Notes under the pieces: model-generated
Told to the model about the DNA's origin: nothing
The model's database searches: none
Seen by the model: only the letters and a program-made list of their open reading frames with translations
Assembly: GCA_951213105.1 (NCBI GenBank)
Contig: OX578140.1
Location: 28,179,862-28,243,861 of the forward strand
Direction of reading: 5' to 3'
Length of the DNA: 64,000 nucleotides
Source of the DNA: Amaurobius ferox
Taxonomy: Eukaryota > Arthropoda > Arachnida > Araneae > Amaurobiidae
Translations under genes and position numbers: made by a program
Shown: positions 21,895-34,436 of the stretch, piece by piece
Position numbering within the stretch: the stretch's first letter is position 1
How the letters are laid out: each line of letters opens with the position of its first letter

Positions 21895-22803
21895 TGTAAC
21901 ACAATATTTGTATTACATGTTACACCCCAATTACGGATGCCAACCTAGCCATTTTCCAATTCCAATTGCGGATGCCAACCTAGCTAATGAGCTATTTAAA
22001 TGCTGCGGAGGGAGCCAATGGCAATACAAACATAAATAAGCAGCGCATCCCCTTCTTCACTTCAACGAATCAACAACGACACTACAATGTGAAAAGAAAA
22101 AGGTTTGAGAGAATGTTCTAGAACTTTCCACAGATGCAATTTCGACAGCGTCCTAGACGCACCTGAAGTTTTGTGAGTCGATTTAAAACTTTCGAACGAG
22201 TCAGCATCATGTTTTCTTGGGTTTGTGAAAAGTGTCTATAGAATGTGAGCAACAAAATGGTAGCGAGTGCAGTCAGATGTGTAACGGTTTTCCTACATCA
22301 TTGAAATAGCACGAATATGCACGTAACACAAAGAGCAAAGGTAACCAACTTTCAATTGTCACTATTAGCACGGAAGGCACACCTTTAACAATTATTAAAT
22401 TAATTGACTACCAGTTCGTATGAGTAGACCATATGAACGAGTTCGTAATATTGAACTATAAGAACTATTCTTTATCGATTGTTTAAAGGAAACTGTTTTT
22501 AAGAAATTTACGTCAAAGTTATTATGTGTGTAAATATATATATATACTAATGTAATATTGTTAGTATTATGTGTCTTTTAATAATTGATTTAATTATAGC
22601 TTAGCTACTCCAGATACAATAGATATCTATTAAGTAAAATATTAAAATAAATTGAGCAATTAAGCATGTGTATTTCTTTATGTTTTGTGTGTTCGTTTTC
22701 CGAGCTTGAGAACCGGGAGCTTACATGCTCCACCCTTAGTGGCGGCATCATAGGTAGGTCCTATACAGGTAATTTTTGATAAGGACAATTTTACCTTATG
22801 ACA
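21895..22803 (+). repeat. 3' LTR of element 1
   Basis: 909 bp, TGTAAC...ATGACA, nearly identical to the 5' LTR and followed by GTTTA. Confidence 0.95.
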
Positions 22804-23493
22804 GTTTAATTGATGAAAGTCTAATATCTTGGAAAGAACATAAGAGTACACTATGAGAATAACCCATTTTGCCGTCCACCCGTAACGCTTGGCGAGAAAT
22901 TTAGCGGGACCAACTTGGCTACTATTTTAAATGCTGCCAAAGTGACCAAATGACGGTAAAATGCTAAAAATGACGCCATATGGGAAATAATGTTTCACAA
23001 ATGCTGGTTTACGTCATATGACGGGCATACCTTCAAGTATATAAGAAATGCTCTTCTCTCCGTTTGTCTGTAACATTTAGTGATGCATTTTGGCGAACTT
23101 GGAGAAAAATCTAGCAAAGTATCGCCAACTTGGTAATATTTTGCCCCAAATTGAAGAAAATGTCGTCAAAATTCTAAAAAGGACGCTAAATTAACGAAAC
23201 TGACGCCTAATTGATGAATTAATTATTAAAATATTTTAATATACGGACTATATCGCTTATTTAGGATGCTATCAATTTTGATAACTGTTTAGCGAAATAT
23301 AAATTGACAGGGTACTTTGAAATAGTGTTATATGTAGTCGTTTGGAAAATCGCCAAATGTACAATTCAATGTTAAAAACACAGTACCGTGGATCTCATAC
23401 ATTACTTATACAGTATTTTGTTACTGTAAATATAGTAAATTTATTGCATTATATATACCGAAAATCATGTGCTGCCCACATCAGATTTTTTAC
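22804..23493 (+). mobile_element. Family H, copy C, right part
   Basis: Continues the copy broken by element 1: AATATCTTGGAAAGAACATA, further diverged GGCGAG and TCGCCAACTTGG modules near 22890 and 23090-23160, then the end GTGCTGCCCACATCAGATTT at 23471-23490. With the left part the copy carries about four modules, the long form also seen at 57145-58861. Confidence 0.65.
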
Positions 23494-24211
23494 TTTTTAG
23501 ATTATACATACTATTTCAATTATTTCATATCCAATTACCTGCCCAGTAAAGTAACCTAGCTGGAAATCAACATGTACAGTATCCAACCGCCATTACGATG
23601 AAATCCGATTCACGTGAACTTGGAAGCAAACTGAGAAATATTGGAAAGTTCGAGAAAGAGTCTAAACGATTGGGGAAGACAAGTTCCAAGTTATCTAATT
23701 TTTGGGGGGAGGCTCACCTTAAAGATGCTCATTGTCCAGAGAACTAATCTGAGTGATAAAATGCTCTGACTGACAAACACATCAATGTTTCGAGATAATG
23801 ATTTTCTTATTTGTGATTTTGTTGATCATTCCATTGCTGTTATATAGGTATTGTATATATAGGTATTTTGTGACTTCACAAACATAGATAGAAAGTTATT
23901 AACTGTGTGTTATTCTTGTTTACGCCTTTTTCTAATTTGAATATTGCTAAAGTTATCAAGATCTTCAAACTCATCTCTACCATACTAATAATTCCCTAAC
24001 TTCAGTCGAATCAATCCGTTCTCGATTCGATTCTGGTTCCACATTTAACCGGAGGACTTTCTTCGATTACCTGAGGGTTAACTTCAAAGTCAACACATAG
24101 AGGTCATCACTGCAGCTAAAATATGTCCTATTTTTGACATCATGGACATACTTGTTAAGAAGTACATTTACTCGAAGAGTTGCTATCCTTAAGAAAAAAC
24201 AACTAGTATTT
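23494..24211. other. Spacer, nothing recognised
   Basis: No gene or repeat shared with the window. Confidence 0.5.
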
Positions 24212-25294
24212 TGTAATAAAGAAATATTTTATACTGTAAATTATCGCACGAGATGTAGATATTTCGGACGCAAATGTCAGTCAAATTAATAAGCGCTTTA
24301 AATGCAGCGCATAAGTAAATAAAGCATTCGCGTGAACCAATGAAAACTATATAAACTGTGTATCCCCTCCATCACAAAAAAAATCAAAGAAGATTGTATG
24401 ACAACACAGGGGGAATGAAAAGTGTGTTTTCACAGAGTCTGATAAGCATCGGAGATTTGATGGTTAGTCAAAATGCAGCGAACACGTAAAAAAAGAGTAT
24501 CACTCTAACTCAGTTTTTGTTACACGAGATTGCGTCGAAATAATGCGGTGGCATCACAATGTGCACTCTGTCGTACTGAAATGAAAATGTGCCATCAATA
24601 ATGAAGTGTAAATCATCAATGATAGTAACAGTATTGAGCAAATATGCACTGTCGGCATAATAAATGCTGAGTGATCGGAAAGATTATCTGATCATTTAAT
24701 AAGTGGACAATTTAATAACTGCATATTGATCATTCGACATTGCCACTTCACTCTTGGTGTCCCACTACATCTAATACATGTGTTAATTAGGCTGCGCAAA
24801 ATACAATATGTGTATCAGTAATACGCATTCTTCTATAAAAATTTATCTGTGTTAGTTAAGGTGTATGTCAGAAGTGTTATCTGGTGATTTCAACCGCTAC
24901 TATGCAAACTGGAGTAATCCATTATTTATTCCGTGTTAAGATCGGTCACGGAGAGAACTTACAAATTAGAGATCGGAATAATTATTAATTGAGTGAGAAC
25001 CCTAACCTAATTAAATAATACTTGCTAGAAGATATAAATATAAATGTGTTTATGTAATATTAATTTTGATATATATGTGTGTGTATCTAAGTTAATTTTA
25101 ATGATTGCATTTTATGACTTAATCAAGGAATATAAAAAAATAAAGGTTTGATCAATTTAAATGTGTGTTGTATTTGTTGAGTGTTATTCCTCAGTGCTTG
25201 AGAGATACTGGTGTTTCATATTCCACCCTAAGTGACGGCATCAAATGTAAATCATTTTATGTAAATAGTGGTAAGGACGATTTACCTTATGACA
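24212..25294 (+). mobile_element. Solo LTR related to element 1
   Basis: Co-linear with the element 1 LTR: TGTAATAAAGAAATATTTTA at the start, TTTCGGACGCAAATG against TTGCGGATGCCAAC, GCTTTAAATGCAGCG against TATTTAAATGCTGCG, ATCCCCTCCATCAC against ATCCCCTTCTTCAC, then CCACCCTAAGTGACGGCATC and the end TTTACCTTATGACA. A TATATAA lies near 24348. No internal region or partner LTR is present. A matching 5-bp duplication was not found at the chosen start, so the 5' edge is approximate. Confidence 0.7.
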
Positions 25295-26065
25295 TAAATT
25301 AAGTAATAATTAGAGTTACCAACAGTAGATACGTAAATTTAATGATGCACAGCTTTTACATTTTATACAGTTCTTACCCACTAATCATTTTGGCATTCAT
25401 TAAAACACGAAATTGAAAAGTAAATTAAATCCACCTTACGGTTTTGAAATCTTCAGTGGATACATGCAATTTTTAAATTACAAAACTGAAACTTTAAAAA
25501 TATTACGGATATGAAATAAACTGTTTTTTTTAATGAAATTCATCACTTACAAAAGTCTTTCAAACAGGAAGAAACTCATAATATGTGAAAAAAAATGCTA
25601 GATATTAGTTTTAAGCGTATTGCTCTATTTTTTATTGGTAGAGACAAAGCTATTTTGAAGTAATTTACTTTTTTTCAAAATTATGTTTGAAATAAGAATT
25701 AAAAGATCATCACTTATACTGTCGTAGAACATTTAGCAATTTATAGAAACAAAACAGTCAAGTGAAACAAAAAAAAAAAGATTATAGCTGTGATCAAGTC
25801 TTTGAAAGAATTTTATTTTTTTAATAATACATTTCGAAGATATATTACATTTTAAGCAGTAACTTAGAAATAAGTTTACAATATATTTTTACTTTCTCAT
25901 ATTTTTATTTTACAGATAAAGTATTAGAACCACGTGATGTTAGTATAAAGCTACGATATTTTGCAAAGAAGACGCATAACATTTTTAGTTTAATTATGTC
26001 GGTAAGAAACTTTAACAATAAAGGATACTACTTTAGCAATAAAAGAGTCCACTTTGACGATATAA
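25295..26065. other. AT-rich spacer, nothing recognised
   Basis: No gene or shared repeat seen. Confidence 0.5.
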
Positions 26066-26150
26066 GAGCTTGCAATTTCGTTCCAATAGCTCAACGGTAA
26101 AGCGTCCGGAGAACCAGGGTTCGATTCTCGGTAGGAGTAGCAAGGCACTT
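26066..26150 (+). mobile_element. tRNA-derived SINE fragment (GCTCAACGG type)
   Basis: AGAGCTTGCAATTTCGTTCC leads into TAGCTCAACGGTAAAGCG (A-box-like) and GGGTTCGATTCTCGG (B box). The same leader and boxes occur on the minus strand at 49310-49440 and 49670-49815. The cloverleaf is poor and the copies are dispersed, so it is a SINE head, not a working tRNA. Confidence 0.6.
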
Positions 26151-27365
26151 TGCACATGTTTCGTCTGAACCAAATAATAGAATAGTGTTTAGTTCATACG
26201 AATCGAATAATATTATAGATGGTCTGTATTATGTTAAACACAAGTGTTAAATTATCAATATTGTTCTACTTGATCTCAAATTGGTTTTAAATATCTGATA
26301 AAAAAACTTCGATGTATATATTTTAAATCTTCTACTAATTCTTTAAAAACGTGTACGATTTAAAACATTGCTTAATGTATTTGGGTCTGTTTTATGTAGC
26401 AGTAAAAATTCGCTTTATGAGGCTCTTTTTTTTATTTTCTTCCGTGTTTCATGATCCCAGCATTAATGAAACTACTTTTAGAAAGTTATTATTCCGTGGT
26501 GATGGGAGTAAAACGATCAAAGCTTAAGTCATTTCTTTTGCTTGTTCAGTGACATAATCCTCGTTACTTGCGTTACTTGTCATGTAATCCTCTTGAACGT
26601 CACTGAACAATTTTTCACTTTTAAACGTACTTGGAAAAAATTGTGATGTAAATGGAAGTATTTCCGACACGTGAAGATATGTATATATGTTTTTACATAT
26701 ACCTTCTGGGTACTAAATTTAATTCGAACCCGTATTTTTAATTTATCTGGATATTCCAGTCTGTTGAGAAATATCTCCATTAGACGATAAATATTTACAT
26801 ATTAGTTTTGCAAGACTAGTAAATGTGTTGTGCTAGCAACATGAAATTATTTTTTACCATAAAAAGTTTCATTTAAGATAAATTTCATTGCATAATTCTT
26901 TCTGGGTTGTAAAATATATGTCGAACCTGGATTCTTTATCAAAAATTTCCATCAGCTTATATATATATGCATTGGTTGGCAAATATCTACATTAAAATTT
27001 ACCGGTCTAGGAAAATCATGTGTGTGAAACAACGGGAATTTGTTTTGTTATAAAATACTTAATAGGAAAGGAATAAGTGAAAAGTCTTTGGAAAGTAATC
27101 AAAAGTTTAGGTAGGATTTTTATTATCAGATGCTGGAATATTGCAAAAGAACAACTCTTCAGAGTAAGGCACTTTTAAGAAGTAAAGATTAAGGCGGTGA
27201 GCGCGATAGAAATTTGATAAAATAAATGGTGATTTCAAGTTAAAATTAGATTTACCAAATTTAAAATCCCAAATGAATATATTTGTGTGACATCATATAA
27301 TCTAAATATGATGCCAAAGTGTCTGGTAATAAAAAACTCGCACGTCGTGCTGATTAAAAGTAAAA
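26151..27365. other. AT-rich spacer, nothing recognised
   Basis: Only short frames (such as 26580-26780 minus) without domain features. Confidence 0.5.
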
Positions 27366-28277
27366 ACCTGATGTGGGCAACACATGACTTTAATTATATA
27401 ATGCAATTTTTACTACTTTTACAGTAAAAAAATAGGTTTTTTTTACAGTAGATACTTATATTCTTTCCAAGATATTGTATTTTCGACAATTAGTCGTCAT
27501 GTTAATCCATTTGGCGAGATTTTCGCTAATTTGACAACATTTCAAAAAGTGGCCAAGTTGGCGACATTCCGCCAAATTTGCCGCCAAAATCTCGCCAAGA
27601 TTTACTGACGGAGAAATAAGTTATTCGGATAGCAGATAAATGACTATTGGCGGTCAAATACAAAAGCATTACGCGAAATATCTTTTCTCATGAATGGAAC
27701 GAGCTAGATCCACGAGAATGATGTCACCAAATTTATCGCATGGTATTACATATGAAAAGTAAACATGTTTCTCAATAAGAAATATATATTTTTTATTTTA
27801 TGACTTTTTTATAATTTTTTTGAAAAATGTGCAATATCTCGATAACAGTTCATGTTAGCGTTCTAAAATTTATGTCAATCGTTTTCTAATGAGAAATTAC
27901 ATAAGAAATGTCTATTTGCATAACTTTATTAGCGGTTTTGATTTTTTGACGATTTTTTCAAAATTTCACTCGAGAATTTAGGGGGGTTCTGAATATTCGA
28001 TTACGTTTAAAAACAATAGGCTTGCAGTGTTTATGTATTGTGATTTTTGTACCAAATTCCGTTCCCATCGGTCCATTCGTTCGTCAGTTATCGTCTCCAC
28101 AGACTCACTGACACGCACACACACAAACACACACACACACACAAACATCACTTCAAAAATGTTTGATTCGTGATCAGGGATGCTTGAAACGTGCTCTGCC
28201 GTCGAAAACTCGAATTCGAATTTTTGACCCCGTCACAATACTTTCCTTATACATTATACTATGTATATAAGGAAAGT
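27366..28277 (-). mobile_element. Family H, copy D
   Basis: Minus-strand copy from CCTGATGTGGGCAACACATG at the left to the hairpin ACTTTCCTTATACATTATAC...AAGGAAAGT at the right. It keeps all core blocks; its microsatellite (about 28110-28145) is short. Near full length. Confidence 0.8.
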
Positions 28278-29989
28278 AAAAAGGGCTTTGTCAAGATAGC
28301 ACCAGTGCCAAGAAAGACAAAATAGTATTTGTCCTTACTTTGATACTGTTGACCTGTCTCATTTTGATATGGCGAAAAGTATATGTTCTGCCTTTGACGC
28401 AATATGATTTTGCCTCCTATTTGGTATAAATTTGTTGCTTTTGTATTTGAATTTGTTGATTTTGTATTTGAATTTGTTGATTTGCGAATTTGTTTAATGA
28501 AGATTTGTTTAGTTCTTTTTGCTACAGCTTGAGAAGTTTATAAGTACAATTATTTGTGTATATTTCTTTCAAAATACACTTACTTTAATTTAGATAAAAG
28601 TTTAAGCAAAAATATTTATTTTCCAACTCCTGCTATAAATAACCCCAAATATTATTTTATAAACTTATGTCACCTTAATATGAGCATAAAAATATAGAAT
28701 CATTTTTGCAACAAAAATATTTTTTTTATACTACATGTTACAATAATACAAATTTTGATAATCCGCTTAGTATAAAAATACTATTCATCAAAAAATAAGT
28801 ATTTTGTTTTAAAATCTTAATGTATGAATACATATATTTAAGCGAACTGATAATATAAATGAGCATTACCTGTGTAAATATTCGAAAAAAGTCATAAATG
28901 CTATCTATTATTAGAATACCATAGTATGATTATCGTAATAATCGTATATATGTTATTACTTCAATCGATTGCTTTAAACATATTTTGAAATTTAAGTTGA
29001 TGGTGATGACATGATCATCATCATCAAATGTAAGTAAATATCCATTTGTGCGAAATACTGCTATATAAATGCGGATACTTTTTTAATGTTAGCAATAATG
29101 TTTCTTTTCACATGTTTCCATGTTACTAATATCCCTTTGCGTTTTCGATAAAAAGAAATAGGTTTTATCTCATAAGGTAAGAACGGGTATTGATGAGCTC
29201 AGCCACAATCTGGAATTGGTTAATAGATCTCAGGCTTGTATATCTTTCAAATGTTAGCGCATGTCCTTGATAATACGCTGAGAAAGTTTCAAGTACTTAG
29301 TCTTGGCCATGGCGTGAAACTAGTAAGTCTTTGTTTAATTCAGCAAAACAAATTTTGGGGGATTTTTGTTGTGAAACATCTTAGGACGTGAGATAGAGTA
29401 AACATTGAAAAAAAAAATCTGACTCAGATTAAACATAATATTCATATTCACGAAATTCATCATATTGATATGACTACGCAACAGAAATCAATTATTATAA
29501 TTTGCAGATCTGAATCGATTGGCCTTGACGACAAATTTGGTTACATTAGGGACATATATGGCGAAATATCGCCATCTTTTGGTAAGGTCTAGAAACTTCT
29601 CAAATTTTGTAGATTGGCTGAGAATTTTACAAGTTACGTGTTTTCTACAGAAATTTCCATAGAAATTGCGGTATATCAGCTTGCTATTGCTCAGTAGGAC
29701 GTTAACGTGATCCGAGTGAAAGTATCTGCGGAATAATATACAGAACACAATGTATAATTTTGCCTCTGAATATATATACTTTGCAAGCTTTATTTAAAAA
29801 ACGATACTTGTAGAAAAGTGTAAAATATTTAAATTTTTGATCTGCGACATCTGAGTATCAATATCTGTGAAATACGTCAGTATGCGCTAATCGACTACAA
29901 CGAACGCAGACTCGTCCGTTGGAGTGATTCCCAACGTCACATTTGAAAGTTTTATCGTCGATAACATCGTTGGTTGCAGTCCGATTTTT
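28278..29989. other. AT-rich spacer with a short tandem repeat
   Basis: TTTGTATTTGAATTTGTTGA is repeated in tandem near 28438-28490. The minus frame at 29488-29748 has no recognised domain. Nothing else seen. Confidence 0.5.
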
Positions 29990-30112
29990 ATTTTCCGTAT
30001 ATACATAATGTATAAAGAAAGTATTGTGACGGTCAAAAATGCGAATTCGAGTTTTTGACGGGAGAGCACGTTTAAAGCATCCATGATCAAGAATCAAACA
30101 TTTTTGAAGTGA

Positions 30113-30166
<54 letters not shown>

Positions 30167-30208
30167 TGTGTGAGTGTGAGTGTGTGTGTGTGTGTGTGTG
30201 AGTGTATG

Positions 30209-30244
<36 letters not shown>

Positions 30245-31000
30245 GAGATGATATCTCACGAACAAATAGAGCAATTCGAATAAAATTTTATACACAAATC
30301 ACAATCTGTGAATTCTGGAAGCTTATTGTTTTTAAAAGTAATCGAATGTTCAGAACCCTCCTAAATTTTCGAGTGAAATTTTGAAAAAATCATCAAAAAA
30401 TCAAAATCTTTAATAAGGTTACACAAATAGACATTTATTATGTAATGTTTCCTTAGAAAACACGAATGTGGGGTGGACATAAACGCTAGTATAAACCGTT
30501 CTCTTGATATTGCATATTTTTTAAATAAATTTATCAAAAAATGTCGCATATTAAAAAACATATATTAACTTTTGAGAAACATGTTCACTTTTAATATGTA
30601 ATATCATACGATAAATTAGGTGACATGATTCTCGTGGATCTAGCTCGTTCCATTCATGAGAGAATATACTTTGTAAATACTTTTGTATTTGAACGCCAAT
30701 AATTATTTATCTGCTATAAGAATAGCTTATTTCTCCTTCCATAACTCTTGGCGAGATTTTGGCGCCGAATTTGGCGTAATGTCGCCAACTTGGCGACTTT
30801 TAAATGTTGCCAAATTTACGAAAATCTCGCCAAATAGATAGAAATGACACTAAATCAATGAAAATGACGACTAATTGACGAAAATTCAATATCTTGGAAA
30901 GAATATAAATATCTACTATAAGAAAACCTATTTTTTTATTATAAATGTAGTAAATCCATTGCATTACATAAGGAAAGTCATGTGTTGCCGGCATCAGATT
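29990..31000 (+). mobile_element. Family H, copy E
   Basis: Hairpin start ATTTTCCGTATATACATAAT, a long TG/GA microsatellite (30112-30243), the core blocks, one palindromic module near 30750-30890, and the end GTCATGTGTTGCCGGCATCA. Full length. The predicted histidine-threonine protein over the microsatellite is an artefact. Confidence 0.8.
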
Positions 31001-31400
31001 TTTAATAATTAAACAGCATTCCATTAATCTATAATAAATAAAAGTATAATAAAAATATCAAAATATTAAAAAAAATGTATTGAAGCTTTTTCTATCATCG
31101 TCACAAATACCGTACCAGTTTCCTATTCAAAATATGTGAAGGGAGTGACGTTGCATAACAATATATGTCTAACATAATTACTTACTAGTTCTTTTATTTT
31201 GAATACCTGTTTTTCTATAATCTATGTAGCGCTGATATCATTCTCTATATGTACATTTTTAGAAATGTTCTACTAAATCAAATTGTTGGTGTAGTTTTGT
31301 ATATCGTTTAAAATTATATACTTATTATATCTTCGTTACCGGATTGGTGTTCTCCAAACAGCTTGTTCTCAAAAGAGTTTATTGATCAAGAACTGTAGTG
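31001..31400. other. Spacer, nothing recognised
   Basis: No gene or shared repeat seen. Confidence 0.5.
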
Positions 31401-31414
31401 TAAATAAATGATCT

Positions 31415-31683
31415 GGGGTGTGATAGCTCAGTGGTTAGCGCGTGGGGATTGCATCCGGAAGGCCCGAGTTCGATTACCGACTCTCCCCAAACTGCCTCTG
31501 TGTACATGCGGAGTGTGGGCACTTTAAATATGTGGTTCCGTAAGTCCTTCCGAAAGGTTGATGGTAAAAGAAAGAAGGTATAGTCCCTGTAGATGCCGCT
31601 CCACCGGGATTGGGTGAAACAGCCTCGGACGTCGAAACAGGTACTGTCAGGTAGGTCGGACGGTCTGTGTCGAATTAGCAAAC
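31415..31683 (+). mobile_element. SINE with tRNA-like head, tail type T
   Basis: 269 bp flanked by a 13-bp duplication with one mismatch: AAATAAATGATCT (31402-31414) and AAATAAATAATCT (31684-31696). Head: GATAGCTCAGTGGTTAGCG (A box) and GAGTTCGATTACC (B box). Body and tail: GTTCCGTAAGTCCTTCCGAA, AGTCCCTGTAGATGCC, GGTAGGTCGGACGGTCTG. The tail is shared with the minus-strand elements at 57287 and 58964, which have other heads. It needs a LINE for movement. Confidence 0.85.
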
Positions 31684-31696
31684 AAATAAATAATCT

Positions 31697-32130
31697 AACA
31701 GAAGCCATATTGATCCTCATCCTAGCTGAAGCACATGTATGGTGTCTGAAGAACCCTTATTTCAATTAAACACATACCGTATTTCCCAACAAAGTCTGGA
31801 TACCAGTATTGTGAGTTGTCTAAATTTAATGTCTATTAGACCGTAATGTATAATACACAGCTAGAAAAATTGTTCATTTGCAGGTGAATATTACCTGCTG
31901 TAGAAATGTCCTAAACACGTAGAAATAAATAGACATAACACCTCGCCGTGGCGTTACAGCACTCGTACACGAAATGTTTGCTAAATGTGCCCAATTCTTT
32001 TTTTTTTAAGTTTGCTAAGTATCTACAAAAGTATAAATGTTTTATTATAGAAAGCCATTATAGCAGAAAGCAATTATAGCGTTTTCATTGAAAGCCGTTT
32101 TAATATAAAACTTTAATTATTATCCTTTTT
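31697..32130. other. AT-rich spacer, nothing recognised
   Basis: No gene seen. AGAAAGCCATTATAGCAGAA near 32050 is repeated locally. Confidence 0.5.
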
Positions 32131-33007
32131 ACTTTCCTTACATACATAATGTATAAGGAAAGTATTGTAACGGGAACGAAAATTCGAATTCGAATTTTCG
32201 ACGGGAGAGCACGTTTCAAGCATCTCTAATCACGAATTAAACATTTTTGAAGTCATGTCTGTGTGTGTGTGTGCGTGTGTCAGTCAGCGAGTCTGTGGAG
32301 ACGATAACTGACGAACGAGCGGACCGATTCGAACCAAATTTGGTACAAAAATCACAATCCGTAAACACTGGAAGTCTATTGTTTTATACGCAATCGAATG
32401 AATGTTCAGAACCCCCCTAAATTTTCGAGTGAAATTTTTAAAAAATCGTTAAAAAATCAAAACCGCTAATAAAGTTACGCAAATAGATATTTCTTATGTA
32501 ATTTTTCATTAGAAAACGATTAACATAAATTTTAGAACGCTAACAGGAACCGTTCTCGAGATATTGCACAGTTTTGAAAAAAATTATCGAAAAGTCATAT
32601 AAAATAAAAAAAAAATATTTCCTATTGAGTTCATGAGTTCATGAGTAACATGTTCACTTTTCATATGTAATACCATGCGATAAATTGGGAGACATCATTC
32701 TCGTGGATCTAGCTCGTTCCATTCATGAAAAAAGATACTTTGAGTGATACTTTTGTATTTGATTGCCAATATTCATTTATCTGCTGCAAGAATAACTTAT
32801 TTCTTCGTCCATAGCGCTTGGCGAGATTTTGGCGACGATTTTGGAGGAATGCCGCCAACTTGGCGACTTTTCGGAATGTTGCCAAATTAACGAAAATCTC
32901 GCCAAATGAATAAAAATGACGCTAAATCATTGAAAATGACGACTAATTGTCGAAAATTCAATATCTTGGAAAGAATATAAGTATCTACTATAAGAAAACC
33001 CTTTTTA

Positions 33008-33148
33008 ACTTTCCCTGCATTACATGGTAATGTATAAGGAAAGTATTGGAATCATGCCGAAAATCGCAACTCGAGTTTTCGACGGATCTACACGTTTCAA
33101 GACCTCTAGAATACGAAAAAAACATTTTTAGCGTGACGTCTGTTTGTG

Positions 33149-33179
<31 letters not shown>

Positions 33180-33625
33180 GCAGATTTTGTATACACTGTA
33201 ACTAAAAAACTAATGGACCGAATTTCACAAAATTTGGTACGTAAGTCACTTGTGGGCGAGTCTGGTGCTGATTAGTTTTGGGTACGATTCAGGATAAAAG
33301 AAACCGCCTATTTTTGCGAAATGGTCCGCAAAAATCGTCCAAATCTAAAGTAAAGAACTACGTATGCTCAAATATATCCATTAAATACTTGTTTAATACG
33401 GAATTTTAAACGAAGAAATGAATAAAAACAACCCCATTACATTAGGACTAGCCGTTCTCGAGATATTTTAGTTTTTCGTATTTTCTCTACGCCACCTTTG
33501 AAAATAAGTCCGGTTACCGAATGAGAACGAAAATAGAATTAAAAGTTAAATAAATTTAATTAAAATAAAGAGAACTTGGATATAAGTCTTCAGGGAAAGT
33601 CATGTGCTGCCCACATCAGATTTTT
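33008..33625 (+). mobile_element. Family H, subfamily 2, copy G (first unit of dimer)
   Basis: Starts ACTTTCCCTGCATTACATGG, shares GTCGAAAATCGCAACTCGAG-type blocks and a TGTC tetranucleotide run, ends CAGGGAAAGTCATGTGCTGC plus CCACATCAGATTTTT. Its core differs from subfamily 1, but both ends align. Confidence 0.85.
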
Positions 33626-34367
33626 ACTTTCCCTGCAATACATGGTAATGTGTAGGGAAAGTATTGGAATCGTGTCGAAAATCGCAACTCGAGTTTTCGA
33701 CGGATCTACACGTTTCAAGACCTCTAGAATACGCAAAAACCATTTTTAGCGTGACGTCTGTCTGTGTGTCTGTGTGTGCAGATTTTGTATACACTCTAAC
33801 TAAAAAACTAATACACCGAATTTCACAAAATTTTGTAGGTAAGTCACTTGTGAGCGGAGCTGGTGCTGATTAGTTTTGGGTACGATTCGGGATAAAAGAA
33901 CCCGCCTTTTTGTGCGAAATGGCCTGCAAAAGCTTGTATCCACTCTAGCTGAAAAACTAATGTATCGAATTTCACTAAATTCTGTAGATGAGTCACGTAT
34001 AGGTCACCCTGGTGCTGATTAGATTTTGGTATGATTCGGAAAAAAATAACCTGCCTGTTTTTGCAGAATGGCCAGCAAAAATCGTCAAAATCTAAACTAA
34101 AGAACTACGTATGCTCAAATATATCCATTAAATGCTTGTTTAATACGTAATTTTTAGCGATGAAAAGAATAAAATCAACCCCATTACATTAGGACTAGCC
34201 GTTCTCGAGATATTTTAGCTTTTCGTATTTTCTCTACGCCAGCTTTGAAAATAAGTCCGGTTACCGAATGAGAACGAAAATTGAATTAAAAGTGAAATAA
34301 ATTTAATTAAAATAAAGAGAACGCAGTTATAAGTCTGCAGGGAAAGTCATGTGCTGCCCACATCAGA
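33626..34367 (+). mobile_element. Family H, subfamily 2, copy H (second unit of dimer)
   Basis: Joined head to tail to the preceding unit (CATCAGATTTTT then ACTTTCCCTGCAAT). Contains an extra partial internal duplication (about 33935-34065, CACTCTAGCTGAAAAACTAA against CACTCTAACTAAAAAACTAA at 33792). Ends CTGCAGGGAAAGTCATGTGC and CCACATCAGA. Confidence 0.85.
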
Positions 34368-34436
34368 TTTTTTTTGCTGCAAAAGTAGTAAATTCATTAC
34401 ATTATATAAGGAAAGTCATGTGTTGCCCACATCAGA

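Larger units (their letters stand above)
12706..22803 (+). mobile_element. Element 1: near-complete Ty3/gypsy-type LTR retrotransposon
   Basis: Bounded by LTRs (12706-13616 and 21895-22803) that start TGTAAC and end ATGACA, with a 5-bp target duplication GTTTA at 12701-12705 and 22804-22808. Order of parts: LTR, primer-binding-like motif, AT-rich leader with short tandem repeats, gag, -1 frameshift signal, pol (protease, reverse transcriptase, RNase H, integrase), about 2.9 kb without coding capacity, polypurine tract, LTR. The order RT-RNase H-integrase is that of Ty3/gypsy elements. No env is seen. The two LTRs differ at only about three bases and a 2-bp indel by eye, so insertion is recent, yet pol is broken near its end. 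It inserted into family H copy C. Confidence 0.95.
32131..34436 (+). mobile_element. Family H, copy F, split by a nested dimer
   Basis: Copy F runs 32131 to about 33006, stops in its T tract after CTACTATAAGAAAACC, and resumes at 34368 with TTTTTTTTGCTGCAAAAGTA, ending at GTTGCCCACATCAGA (34436). Uninterrupted copies read AAGAAAAACCTATTTTTTTGC at that place, so 33008-34367 is a later insertion into the oligo-T. Confidence 0.85.

Noticed and set aside
31418..31490. A tRNA gene
   Set aside because: Good A and B boxes but a poor acceptor stem, and it is the head of a 269-bp element with a target duplication: a SINE.
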